Source: Candidatus Omnitrophota bacterium (GTDB taxonomy: Bacteria; Omnitrophota; Gorgyraeia; Gygaellales; Profunditerraquicolaceae). Taken from it: a DNA stretch of 6,872 nucleotides. The stretch spans positions 1 to 6,872 of the forward strand of contig VGKF01000048.1 in the NCBI GenBank assembly GCA_016867175.1, read 5' to 3'. A program made the position numbers and the translations under genes. The notes beneath the pieces were generated by a model. It had not been told where the DNA came from and did not search any database. It saw only the letters and a program-made list of their open reading frames with translations. Within the stretch, counting starts at the first letter, position 1. Each line of letters opens with the position of its first letter. This document shows, piece after piece, positions 1 through 6,208 of this stretch.

Positions 1-1503
1 TTTTTTAAAGGCCTCGATCTTTCTAAGAAAGACAAGATTATCGCTTATCAGGTTTTAAAAGAGACAATCCAGAAACTACAGTTTTGCATAGATGTAGGGC
101 TAGATTATCTGACCTTGGACAGGAAGAGCTCTACTCTTTCCGGAGGCGAGGCGCAAAGGATACGCTTAGCTACTCAAGTCGGTTCCAGGCTAGTAGGGGT
201 ATTATATATACTAGATGAGCCCAGTATTGGGCTACACCAGAAGGATAATGCGAAGCTTCTTTATACCTTAAAGGCGCTACGCGACCTGGGTAATACCCTT
301 ATTGTGGTTGAGCACGATGAAGCTACTATCTTAGCTTCTGATTTTGTAGTGGATCTTGGCCCCGGGGCAGGCAGGCACGGAGGAGAGGTGGTTTTCTCAG
401 GGACAAAAGAGAGTTTATTAAAAGACCGTAACTCCCTGACTGCCCGTTATCTTAGGAGAGAGCTAAAAATAGACCTGCCTATACAGCGCAGGAGCTGGAA
501 GGAGAAGAAATTCTTAGAGATAATTGGAGCCAGGGAACACAATCTAAAAAATATTGACGTAAGATTTCCCCTTGGCGCCTTTATTTGTATAGCTGGAGTA
601 TCTGGTTCGGGCAAATCAACCTTGATTGATGAGATACTTTACCGCAGCCTTGCAAAAAGGCTCTACAAATCCAGGGAGAAGCCAGGTTTAAATACTAAGA
701 TTACCGGTATGGAGCATATTGATAAGGCGATTGTGGTAGACCAGTCTCCTATCGGCAGGACCCCGCGTTCAAATCCTGTTACCTATACCGGAGCCTTCAG
801 CCATATAAGGGGCCTATTTAGCTCTACCCCCCAGGCGCGCATGCGCGGATACAAACCAGGCAGGTTTTCTTTTAATGTGAAGGGCGGCCGTTGCGAGGCC
901 TGTATGGGGGATGGTATCAACAAGATAGAAATGCATTTTCTTCCTGATGTATACGTTAAATGTGAACTCTGCGCAGGCAGGCGGTTTAACGAAGCTACGC
1001 TAGAGGTAAAATACAAAGGTAAATCTATCGCTGATGTTTTAGATATGACCATAGAAGAGGCCTTAGATTTATTCGGCAATATACCGGCGATAAAAAATAT
1101 ACTATTGACCTTATATGATGTGGGTCTGGGGTATATGCAATTAGGCCAGTCCGCAACTACCTTATCTGGAGGAGAGGCCCAACGCATGAAGCTCTCCTTA
1201 GAATTGAGCAAGCGCTCCACAGGCCAGACCTTATATATACTTGACGAACCCACTACCGGGCTGCATTTTGCTGATGTGGCAAAGTTGATCAGCGTGCTGC
1301 AGAGGCTGGTCAGTAAAGGCAATACAGTGATTGTGATAGAGCATAACCTCGAGGTAATAAAGTGCGCCGACTATATAATTGACCTGGGTCCTGAAGGAGG
1401 CCTCAATGGAGGTAAGGTGGTAGCCAGCGGCAGCCCGGAAGAACTGATTGGGTTCCCCAAGTCTTATACAGGCCAATTTTTAAGGAAGGTATTGAATCTT
1501 TAA
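1..1503 (+). CDS. uvrA: UvrA, excinuclease ABC subunit A (5'-truncated by window edge)
   Basis: UvrA is the ATP-dependent damage-recognition subunit of UvrABC nucleotide excision repair and acts on DNA in the cytoplasm. The open frame runs from base 1 without a start, giving the last 500 residues of a family usually about 940 long. Seen in order: ABC signature LSGGEAQRIRLATQVGS (from base 136) and Walker B LYILDEPSIGLH (from base 202), both of the first ATPase; then Walker A GVSGSGKSTL of the second ATPase (from base 595, Lys codon 613-615). Next comes the C-terminal zinc finger CEAC-x19-CELC (bases 892-972), with the UvrA-typical GRFSFN just before it. The second signature LSGGEAQRMKLSLEL (base 1162), Walker B LYILDEPTTGLH (base 1231) and the EHN switch follow. 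All key residues are present, so the gene looks functional. The TTG at 115 is internal, because coding similarity continues upstream of it. The stop is TAA at 1501-1503. It is probably transcribed separately from the downstream operon. Confidence 0.98.
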   Translation, partial: FFKGLDLSKKDKIIAYQVLKETIQKLQFCIDVGLDYLTLDRKSSTLSGGEAQRIRLATQVGSRLVGVLYILDEPSIGLHQKDNAKLLYTLKALRDLGNTLIVVEHDEATILASDFVVDLGPGAGRHGGEVVFSGTKESLLKDRNSLTARYLRRELKIDLPIQRRSWKEKKFLEIIGAREHNLKNIDVRFPLGAFICIAGVSGSGKSTLIDEILYRSLAKRLYKSREKPGLNTKITGMEHIDKAIVVDQSPIGRTPRSNPVTYTGAFSHIRGLFSSTPQARMRGYKPGRFSFNVKGGRCEACMGDGINKIEMHFLPDVYVKCELCAGRRFNEATLEVKYKGKSIADVLDMTIEEALDLFGNIPAIKNILLTLYDVGLGYMQLGQSATTLSGGEAQRMKLSLELSKRSTGQTLYILDEPTTGLHFADVAKLISVLQRLVSKGNTVIVIEHNLEVIKCADYIIDLGPEGGLNGGKVVASGSPEELIGFPKSYTGQFLRKVLNL

Positions 1504-1520
1504 ATAAGCTGTGGTATATT
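1492..1520 (+). promoter_or_regulatory. Probable sigma-70-type promoter for the TPR-exbBD operon
   Basis: A -35-like TTGAAT (1492-1497, 4 of 6 to consensus) is separated by 17 bases from TATATT (1515-1520, 5 of 6). TATATT is preceded by TGG at 1512-1514, making an extended -10 element TGGTATATT. The -35 lies inside the last codons of uvrA. Transcription would start near 1526-1528, leaving a leader of about 54 bases before the ATG at 1581. The elements are read directly from the sequence; activity is inferred. Confidence 0.55.
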
Positions 1521-1580
1521 AACCTAACTGATACGCGCAGCTAAACCTCATCCCCAGAAAACCAAGCCATGTAAACAGCT

Positions 1581-4076
1581 ATGTTTAAAAAAGCCAGGCC
1601 CTATCCTTTCTTGATTTTATCTGCAGCGGTATTTCTTAACTTCTTTAACGCTAAATTAAGTCCTTCTCTTTATGCGCAGCAATCATCTAAAGAGGATGAG
1701 GCGCTCTTTGTTGCCAAGAAGGCGTTTGAAGACGGTTTTTATGAGGTGAGCCTCGGGTTATTAGAGCGTTTCTTAAAGGGCTATCCGAATTCACCAAAAG
1801 TCGCAGAGGTTAATCTATTGGTCGGGCAGTGTTATTTTTATCAGGGCAAGTTTCTCGATGCCCTGGCTAAGTTTGAGGAGCTCCTTAGTAACCCTGTTGC
1901 TTTATATATCAGGGATGCGACAGTCTATTGGATTGCCGAAGTGCATTTTAAGGGAAATAGCTATAACAAGGCTGCAGCGTTTTATAAGGTTATCATCGAT
2001 GAATTCCCCCAATCGGCATATTCCGTGTATGCATATTATTCTTTCGGTTGGTGCCTATTCCAGGAGGGTAAATTTCAGGAGGCGATGAAGTATTTTAAGG
2101 CAGTGGAAGATAAATTTCCGATGGAGCAACAGGCGCAAGACGCCTCCTTTAAGATATTGGAATGCCTGTATAATCTTAAAGATTACTCAGCCCTTTTAGA
2201 AAAAATTAAATCTTACCTTAAAGCTTATTCCAAGGATACCCGTAAAACTAACTATCTTTATTTTTATATGGCAGAGGCCGAATATTACTTGAATAATTTT
2301 AGCGAAGCCATAGAGAGCTATTCAAAGGTTATAGCCAACAGTAATGATGATAAGATGAAGGCCTTGTCTAAGCTTGGTATCGGATGGTCTTATTTAAAGT
2401 CAAAGCAATATAAAGAAGCCCTGGATATCTTTAAGGATGTGAAGCCCCAGGCCCTAGAGAAGAAAAATCAGGATACACTTTTATTAGCGCAGGCGATACT
2501 GGCCTTTGAGACTAAGAAGTTCAATGAGGCAAAGGATATATACAGCAATTTAATTAATGTGACCTCTGAACAGGATACGTTATTCCAGGCCTATCTAGGT
2601 AAGGCCGATACGCTTTATAATATTGCCGAATACAAAGAGGCGATAGAGATATATAGAGAGGGCCTAGGAAAGGCTTCCGTAAGCAACGCGCCTCAGGATG
2701 TCGTGGATAAGCTGTACTACGGATTAGCCTGGTCGTTCTTGAAAGAAGGGGAGTTTAAAGAGGCGATAGCAGAATTCCGGAAGATTGCCAAGCAGACAGG
2801 AGATAAGACTATAAAGGTAGCGGCCTTATGTCAAATAGGAGATGCCTATCAAGATGCGGGAGATTATGCCAAGGCCCAGGAAACATATGACAGCATACTA
2901 AAGGACTACCCCGACAGTTTCTATAGTGATTATGTCCAATATCAGTTGGGGTTAGTTCTTTTAAAGGCCTCCAATTATAATGCTGCGATCCTTGCTTTTG
3001 GGAACCTGCGTAATAACTTTCCGAATTCCAAGCTTTCAGATGATGCCTATTATGCCTTGGGCTTAAGTTATTTCCAAAGAGAAGATTATAAATCGAGCAA
3101 AGAAGTATTTAATAAATTCCAGCTAGAACACAAAGATAGTTATTTGCGGCCGCAGGCCGTATATCTTTTGGGGACTAGCCTGTATAATCTAGGTAATTTT
3201 ACTGAAGCAATAGAGGTATTTAAAGATATCATAAGGACATGCGGCCAGGATATTGAGCTGGTGCAAAAGGCAGAATATGAGATAGCCGATTGTTACGATC
3301 AAATGGGCAATGAAAAAGAGGCAATGTCCCGTTTTAAAGCGCTGCGTTCAAAATACCCTGACTCAAGGCTTACTCCGGAGATCATCTGGTGGCTAGGAGA
3401 GTATTATTACAGGCATAGTGATTTGGCTATGGCGCGTAGATATTTTCTTGCGCTTATACAGGACTTTCCTAAAAGTAATCTTATAACCGATGCCTATTAT
3501 GTCATAGGCTCTATTTATTCAGAAGAGAAACAGTATGAGCAAGCCATAGCTAGCTTTAAAAAGGTAATGGAATTTGCAAAATCAGACCTCACAGGGCAGG
3601 CAGCGGTTTCCATAGCAGATATATACGTTAAGCAGGATAAAGATGATTTAGCGCTTTCTACCTATAAGGAGGCAGTAGAGGTATACCAGAATTTAGGGCA
3701 TCTTATATATCCTAAGGTTGCCGGTATATATTATAAAAAAGGAGATTACGGGCAGGCCCTAGGGTTTTACCGTAAAAGTTTAGAGTTGGTCCCACTAAGA
3801 CAGATGCCTGATATCCAATTCAAGATAGGCGAGCTTTTGGAAACTCAAGGCAAGCCGCAGGATGCGGTTGAGGAGTATTTAAAAGTAACTTACCTTTATT
3901 CAGAGAACAATGATCTGGCAGTCAAGGCGCTTCTTAGGGTAGGTTCGATTTATGAAAATAAAAGTAATATTACGGAAGCTATAAATATATATAGAAGGAT
4001 TGTCTCTATGGACGTTAAAGAAGCCAAGTATGCCAAGGAGCGTATAGATTGGTTAAATAATCATAAGGATAAATAA
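1581..4076 (+). CDS. Exported tetratricopeptide-repeat protein, about 21 TPR-like units
   Basis: The protein has 831 residues. Residues 1-32 look like a Sec signal peptide: basic MFKKAR, hydrophobic core FLILSAAVFLNFF, and probable cleavage near LYA|QQ. No lipobox cysteine is seen, so a soluble or loosely attached periplasmic protein is likely. Residues from about 37 to the end divide into roughly 21 units of 35-40 residues. These carry the TPR pattern (G/A at helix turns, Y/F-x-x-A-I-x-x-F/Y) and often end in a FPxS/YPDS-type turn, as in CpoB/YbgF and BamD-like TPR proteins. It probably scaffolds protein contacts; the partner is unknown. The start is fixed by an in-frame TAA at 1572-1574 and by the signal peptide, yet no Shine-Dalgarno sequence precedes it. 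It is first in an apparent operon with exbB (12-base gap), exbD and a tonB-like gene, which suggests a role in an energised envelope machine. Function beyond TPR binding is inferred. Confidence 0.93.
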   Translation: MFKKARPYPFLILSAAVFLNFFNAKLSPSLYAQQSSKEDEALFVAKKAFEDGFYEVSLGLLERFLKGYPNSPKVAEVNLLVGQCYFYQGKFLDALAKFEELLSNPVALYIRDATVYWIAEVHFKGNSYNKAAAFYKVIIDEFPQSAYSVYAYYSFGWCLFQEGKFQEAMKYFKAVEDKFPMEQQAQDASFKILECLYNLKDYSALLEKIKSYLKAYSKDTRKTNYLYFYMAEAEYYLNNFSEAIESYSKVIANSNDDKMKALSKLGIGWSYLKSKQYKEALDIFKDVKPQALEKKNQDTLLLAQAILAFETKKFNEAKDIYSNLINVTSEQDTLFQAYLGKADTLYNIAEYKEAIEIYREGLGKASVSNAPQDVVDKLYYGLAWSFLKEGEFKEAIAEFRKIAKQTGDKTIKVAALCQIGDAYQDAGDYAKAQETYDSILKDYPDSFYSDYVQYQLGLVLLKASNYNAAILAFGNLRNNFPNSKLSDDAYYALGLSYFQREDYKSSKEVFNKFQLEHKDSYLRPQAVYLLGTSLYNLGNFTEAIEVFKDIIRTCGQDIELVQKAEYEIADCYDQMGNEKEAMSRFKALRSKYPDSRLTPEIIWWLGEYYYRHSDLAMARRYFLALIQDFPKSNLITDAYYVIGSIYSEEKQYEQAIASFKKVMEFAKSDLTGQAAVSIADIYVKQDKDDLALSTYKEAVEVYQNLGHLIYPKVAGIYYKKGDYGQALGFYRKSLELVPLRQMPDIQFKIGELLETQGKPQDAVEEYLKVTYLYSENNDLAVKALLRVGSIYENKSNITEAINIYRRIVSMDVKEAKYAKERIDWLNNHKDK

Positions 4077-4082
4077 GGAGGT
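4074..4082 (+). promoter_or_regulatory. Full-consensus ribosome binding site of exbB, overlapping TPR stop codon
   Basis: TAAGGAGGT matches the complement of the 16S rRNA 3' tail over nine bases. Its first three bases are the TAA stop of the TPR gene. Six bases separate it from the exbB ATG at 4089. A ribosome finishing the TPR gene would cover this site, so translation of the two genes may be coupled. Confidence 0.85.
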
Positions 4083-4088
4083 CAAAAG

Positions 4089-4721
4089 ATGGATTTATAT
4101 AAGATGGGCTTATGGCAGGTTTTTTTAGCAGGCGGTCCGGTTATGTGGCCGATACTCCTGTGTTCTATTTTTGCCCTTGCTATAATCTTAGAAAAGATAT
4201 GGCATATGCATAAGATAAGAATAGATACCCAGCAGTTCCTCTCTAGTATTTTAGACAAGATGAAGCGTCATGAGGTAAAGGAGGCTATGCAGATTTGTGA
4301 TAAAACTAATAGCCCCGTAGCGCACATACTAAAGGCAGGCATTTTAAAATATGACCGGCCGCGCGAGCAGATAAAAGAATCTATAGAAGATGCTTCTTTG
4401 TATGAGGTGCCTAAGCTTGAAAAAAATCTTACTGCCTTGGCTACTATAGCGCATATATCTCCGCTTCTGGGTCTTCTAGGCACGGTAACCGGAATGGTTA
4501 GATGTTTTCAGACTATTCAGATGAAAACTGCTTCTTTGCATCCGGTATCCCCGGGAGATTTAGCAGGAGGTATTTGGGAGGCGCTGCTTACTACTGTAGC
4601 GGGCTTGATTGTAGCCATACCTACATTTGTGGCTTATAATTATTTAGTCAACCAGGTAAATACCTTTATCCTGGAGATGGAGAAGGCATCTACCGAATTG
4701 ATCAATTTCCTTACAGAATAA
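4089..4721 (+). CDS. exbB: MotA/TolQ/ExbB-family proton channel subunit
   Basis: The protein has 210 residues, close to ExbB/TolQ length. Three membrane helices are visible: about 17-38 (PVMWPILLCSIFALAII), about 117-140 and about 160-186. Between the first two lies a charged cytoplasmic domain (about 39-115), as in ExbB and TolQ. The family core is clear: LLGLLGTVTGMVRCF at about 126-139 and GIWEALLTTVAGLIVAIP at about 161-178. The latter includes the conserved Thr pair at 168-169 that lines the channel in the family. It should form the inner-membrane pentamer that, with ExbD, uses proton flow to drive a periplasm-spanning partner. It follows the TPR gene by 12 bases and has a perfect ribosome binding site, which may give it higher output than its neighbours. 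ExbB and TolQ cannot be separated from sequence alone; the TonB-like gene downstream favours the ExbB name. Confidence 0.93.
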   Translation: MDLYKMGLWQVFLAGGPVMWPILLCSIFALAIILEKIWHMHKIRIDTQQFLSSILDKMKRHEVKEAMQICDKTNSPVAHILKAGILKYDRPREQIKESIEDASLYEVPKLEKNLTALATIAHISPLLGLLGTVTGMVRCFQTIQMKTASLHPVSPGDLAGGIWEALLTTVAGLIVAIPTFVAYNYLVNQVNTFILEMEKASTELINFLTE

Positions 4722-4737
4722 CCTTAAATTTATAATC

Positions 4738-4746
4738 AAGGAGAGG
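4738..4746 (+). promoter_or_regulatory. Ribosome binding site of exbD
   Basis: AAGGAGAGG lies just before the ATG at 4750; its AGGAG core (4739-4743) is six bases away from the start. This supports the chosen exbD start and independent initiation after the 28-base gap from exbB. Confidence 0.75.
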
Positions 4747-4749
4747 AAA

Positions 4750-5148
4750 ATGCGTTTTAAGAGGCATATGGAATTGGAGCATGGGCTTAAGCAGATAGAT
4801 ATAGCTCCGCTAATAGATATGATATTCCAGCTATTGATATTTTTTATGCTTACCTCTAGTTTTGTCATACAGCCAGGCATAAAGGTTAATCTTCCGCGGG
4901 CAGTGACCAGCGAGGTAGTTAAATACGAAAACATAGAGGTGATTATATCTGCTGAGAATGTCGCCTATTTTAACGGCAATGTAGTAACTAACCTAGAACT
5001 CAAGAATCTGCTGAAGCAGGTCTCCAAGAGAAAGCAGGCTATCCTGATCAAAGCGGATAGGCGCGCCTCATTAGGCAGGGTGGTAGAGATTTGGGATACC
5101 TGTCGTGATTTAGGGATAACCCAGATAAACATAGCCACAAATCAGTAA
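4750..5148 (+). CDS. exbD: ExbD/TolR-family biopolymer transport protein
   Basis: The protein has 132 residues, typical for ExbD. A short basic cytoplasmic tail is followed by one membrane helix at about 20-38 (PLIDMIFQLLIFFMLTSSF). Asp23 sits in the IAPLID context and aligns with the essential proton-carrying Asp of ExbD/TolR. After the helix come the family-typical NLPRA segment (about 47-51) and a periplasmic domain ending at residue 132. The domain includes ILIKADRRASLGRVVEIWD, resembling the conserved I.aD....y..vv.v.d region. It should sit as a dimer inside the ExbB pentamer and transmit proton-driven motion to the TonB-like protein. The stop codon TAA (5146-5148) shares its last base with the ATG of the next gene (TAATG), a translational coupling arrangement. 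Confidence 0.93.
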   Translation: MRFKRHMELEHGLKQIDIAPLIDMIFQLLIFFMLTSSFVIQPGIKVNLPRAVTSEVVKYENIEVIISAENVAYFNGNVVTNLELKNLLKQVSKRKQAILIKADRRASLGRVVEIWDTCRDLGITQINIATNQ

Positions 5149-5789
5149 TGATTACGCCAGTATTTAAGAAGACGATCCTGGTATCTTTATTAGGACATCT
5201 TACTTTATTTAGCCTGGTTAGTTTTTCTTTCGGAGTCAGGCTTCCCAGGGCTGATTTTACCGGGGTTTATTTTTTAAAGGGGATTATTCCTAATCTCGAT
5301 ATCCTGACTAAAGATATCTTCTATGGCAGCGATATTAAAGGTATTTTTTCGCATAAAATAGGCGCGCTTATGTTGGATAAGGCAAAAAAAATAACCCCTG
5401 AGGTTCCCGGCGGGTATTTAAAGCCCAGAATCAATCTGCCATTTAATAGCGAAAAGGCCTTCTTTAGCGGACCATCTACGCAAGCGGTATCTATTTCAAA
5501 AAGGAAAGAATCAGTAATCATGTTCTATCCTCAGATACCCTATCCAATCGCGCTATATTTTAAAGACAGGCAGACAGTGCATATCGAGCTTACGTTTAAT
5601 GTAGTTACGCTAGGCAGGGGTAATTCAATTATGATTAAAAGGAAGATTTCCTCTGGCAATCTAGAGGCGGATCTTTTAAGCATGCGTTATATCAGCAGGT
5701 ACCTTTTTATGCAGAGAATGGGCCTTGTCCCCAATAGCTGGCAGACGGTTAAGATAGACCTTTCCACAAAGCAAAATGATCAGCCTTGA
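5148..5789 (+). CDS. TonB-like energy transducer (divergent)
   Basis: The protein has 213 residues. One N-terminal membrane anchor lies at about 10-29, preceded by basic residues (FKK), so the body should be periplasmic. The anchor contains Ser13-LLG-His17, the same Ser-x3-His spacing as Ser16/His20 of E. coli TonB, which are needed for coupling to ExbB/ExbD. The C-terminal part (about 127-208) fits the TonB C-terminal pattern: a YPQIPYP segment, a beta strand VHIELTFNV, a G turn, and then ISSGNLEADLLSMRYISRYLF. The last stretch matches the family's SSG-n-x-x-D-x-x-A/S-x-x-x-I-x-x-w/f-x-F signature. The middle (30-126) is neutral to basic and lacks the long Pro-Lys/Pro-Glu spacer of classical TonB. 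Its start overlaps the exbD stop by one base without its own Shine-Dalgarno sequence. TolA is an alternative, but no long helical domain is seen. Confidence 0.75.
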   Translation: MITPVFKKTILVSLLGHLTLFSLVSFSFGVRLPRADFTGVYFLKGIIPNLDILTKDIFYGSDIKGIFSHKIGALMLDKAKKITPEVPGGYLKPRINLPFNSEKAFFSGPSTQAVSISKRKESVIMFYPQIPYPIALYFKDRQTVHIELTFNVVTLGRGNSIMIKRKISSGNLEADLLSMRYISRYLFMQRMGLVPNSWQTVKIDLSTKQNDQP

Positions 5790-6003
5790 TTTCTCGTTAG
5801 CGATAGCGCTGTACACCTTTATTTTTCTGGTGGCGGTGCTTTTATTCTGGTTATTCAGCAGGAGGCAGAAGGAGAAGGACCTTTCCCTGGACCCCCGCTT
5901 CATCTGGTTCTGTTCGGTATGCACGTACACCTTCGTCAATACCAAGGAAGATAAAATATCCGTCTGCCCGCGCTGCGGCAGTTACAATAGGAAAGCGGAG
6001 TAA
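5776..6003 (+). CDS. Small membrane-anchored zinc-ribbon protein, function unknown
   Basis: The protein has 75 residues and is not recognised as a named gene. One strongly hydrophobic helix at about 7-27 is followed by a basic patch (SRRQKEK), which suggests the N-terminus faces outward and the C-terminal part is cytoplasmic. Cys46-x2-Cys49 and Cys64-x2-Cys67, in FCSVCTYTFV and VCPRCGSYN, form a CxxC-x14-CxxC rubredoxin/zinc-ribbon-like pair likely to bind one metal ion. Its ATG lies inside the end of the TonB-like gene (14-base overlap, different frame) with no clear ribosome binding site, so it is probably translated by coupling. The overlap and the conserved cysteine layout argue that it is real. 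It may regulate or assemble the ExbBD complex from the cytoplasmic side, but this is inference. Confidence 0.75.
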   Translation: MISLDFSLAIALYTFIFLVAVLLFWLFSRRQKEKDLSLDPRFIWFCSVCTYTFVNTKEDKISVCPRCGSYNRKAE

Positions 6004-6014
6004 GCACGAAGATC

Positions 6015-6035
6015 CCGCAGACTATCTGGCTGCGG
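6015..6035. repeat. Inverted repeat 1, short GC-rich hairpin
   Basis: CCGCAG (6015-6020) and CTGCGG (6030-6035) are perfect inverted repeats of 6 bp around a 9-base loop. The first arm begins 11 bases after the stop of the zinc-ribbon gene. No T-run follows on the + strand, so it is not a standard intrinsic terminator. It could stabilise the 3' end of the operon mRNA. Confidence 0.5.
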
Positions 6036-6045
6036 AGACCCCCAC

Positions 6046-6087
6046 AGCTAAACACTTCGTAAATTCCGCAGGAATTTACTCGTAGCT
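6046..6087. repeat. Inverted repeat 2, perfect 9-bp stem with outer 5-bp stem
   Basis: GTAAATTCC (6059-6067), loop GCA, and GGAATTTAC (6071-6079) form a perfect 9-bp hairpin. Outside it, AGCTA (6046-6050) can pair with TAGCT (6083-6087) across an uneven internal loop. The internal loop is flanked by TTCG on the left and CTCG on the right, as in the next hairpin. Confidence 0.7.
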
Positions 6088-6148
6088 ATGAGGATTAATT
6101 CGGCCAAACAACTTAGCTTCGCTGCCACTCGCTAAGTTGCGGCCTCAT
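6088..6148. repeat. Inverted repeat 3, long compound hairpin
   Basis: CAACTTAGC (6109-6117) and GCTAAGTTG (6131-6139) are perfect 9-bp arms around a 13-base loop. The stem can extend either through GGCC (6102-6105) with GGCC (6141-6144) or through ATGAGG (6088-6093) with CCTCAT (6143-6148). These two extensions share bases 6143-6144, so they partly exclude each other. The structure ends 11 bases before the -35 of the next promoter. A run of A rather than T follows on the + strand. Confidence 0.7.
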
Positions 6149-6159
6149 TAAAAAACTCA

Positions 6160-6187
6160 TTGACATAAATTTGGTATGTTCTAAAAT
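6160..6187 (+). promoter_or_regulatory. Near-consensus sigma-70-type promoter for the wHTH-pseudopilin unit
   Basis: The -35 TTGACA (6160-6165) is perfect. A 16-base spacer separates it from TAAAAT (6182-6187), 5 of 6 to TATAAT. Transcription would begin near 6193-6196, at or within the AAGGAGG of the following gene, giving a leader of only about 13-16 bases. Confidence 0.75.
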
Positions 6188-6193
6188 AAGAAA

Positions 6194-6200
6194 AAGGAGG
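6194..6200 (+). promoter_or_regulatory. Strong ribosome binding site of the wHTH gene
   Basis: AAGGAGG lies eight bases before the ATG at 6209 and fixes that start. It coincides with the predicted transcription start region of the promoter just upstream. Confidence 0.8.
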
Positions 6201-6208
6201 CAGGCGAT

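Noticed and set aside
115..117. TTG as the start of the first gene
   Set aside because: UvrA-like coding sequence continues without a stop upstream to base 1, and the signature motif follows only seven codons later, so this codon is internal.
783..1476. Two open frames on the - strand inside uvrA (783-1322 and 1231-1476)
   Set aside because: They lie fully antisense to conserved UvrA motifs, encode no recognisable domains, and have no ribosome binding site; they are shadows of the coding strand.
1507..1542. AGCTG/CAGCT inverted repeat after uvrA as a terminator
   Set aside because: Only 5 bp of stem around a 26-base loop and no T-run; not distinguishable from chance.
1601..1680. Lipoprotein signal for the TPR protein (as in BamD)
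   Set aside because: No cysteine follows the hydrophobic core; the region ends in LYAQQ, fitting signal peptidase I rather than a lipobox.
1858..2088. Alternative + strand frame inside the TPR gene
   Set aside because: It overlaps fully with TPR repeat coding sequence in another frame and shows no domain or ribosome binding site.
4268..4934. Antisense frames across exbB and exbD (4268-4483 and 4644-4934)
   Set aside because: The + strand genes carry clear family motifs and strong ribosome binding sites; the antisense frames have neither.
6015..6151. Hairpins as Rho-independent terminators of the operon
   Set aside because: No run of T follows any stem on the + strand; only A-rich sequence follows the last one. 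Termination here would need another mechanism.
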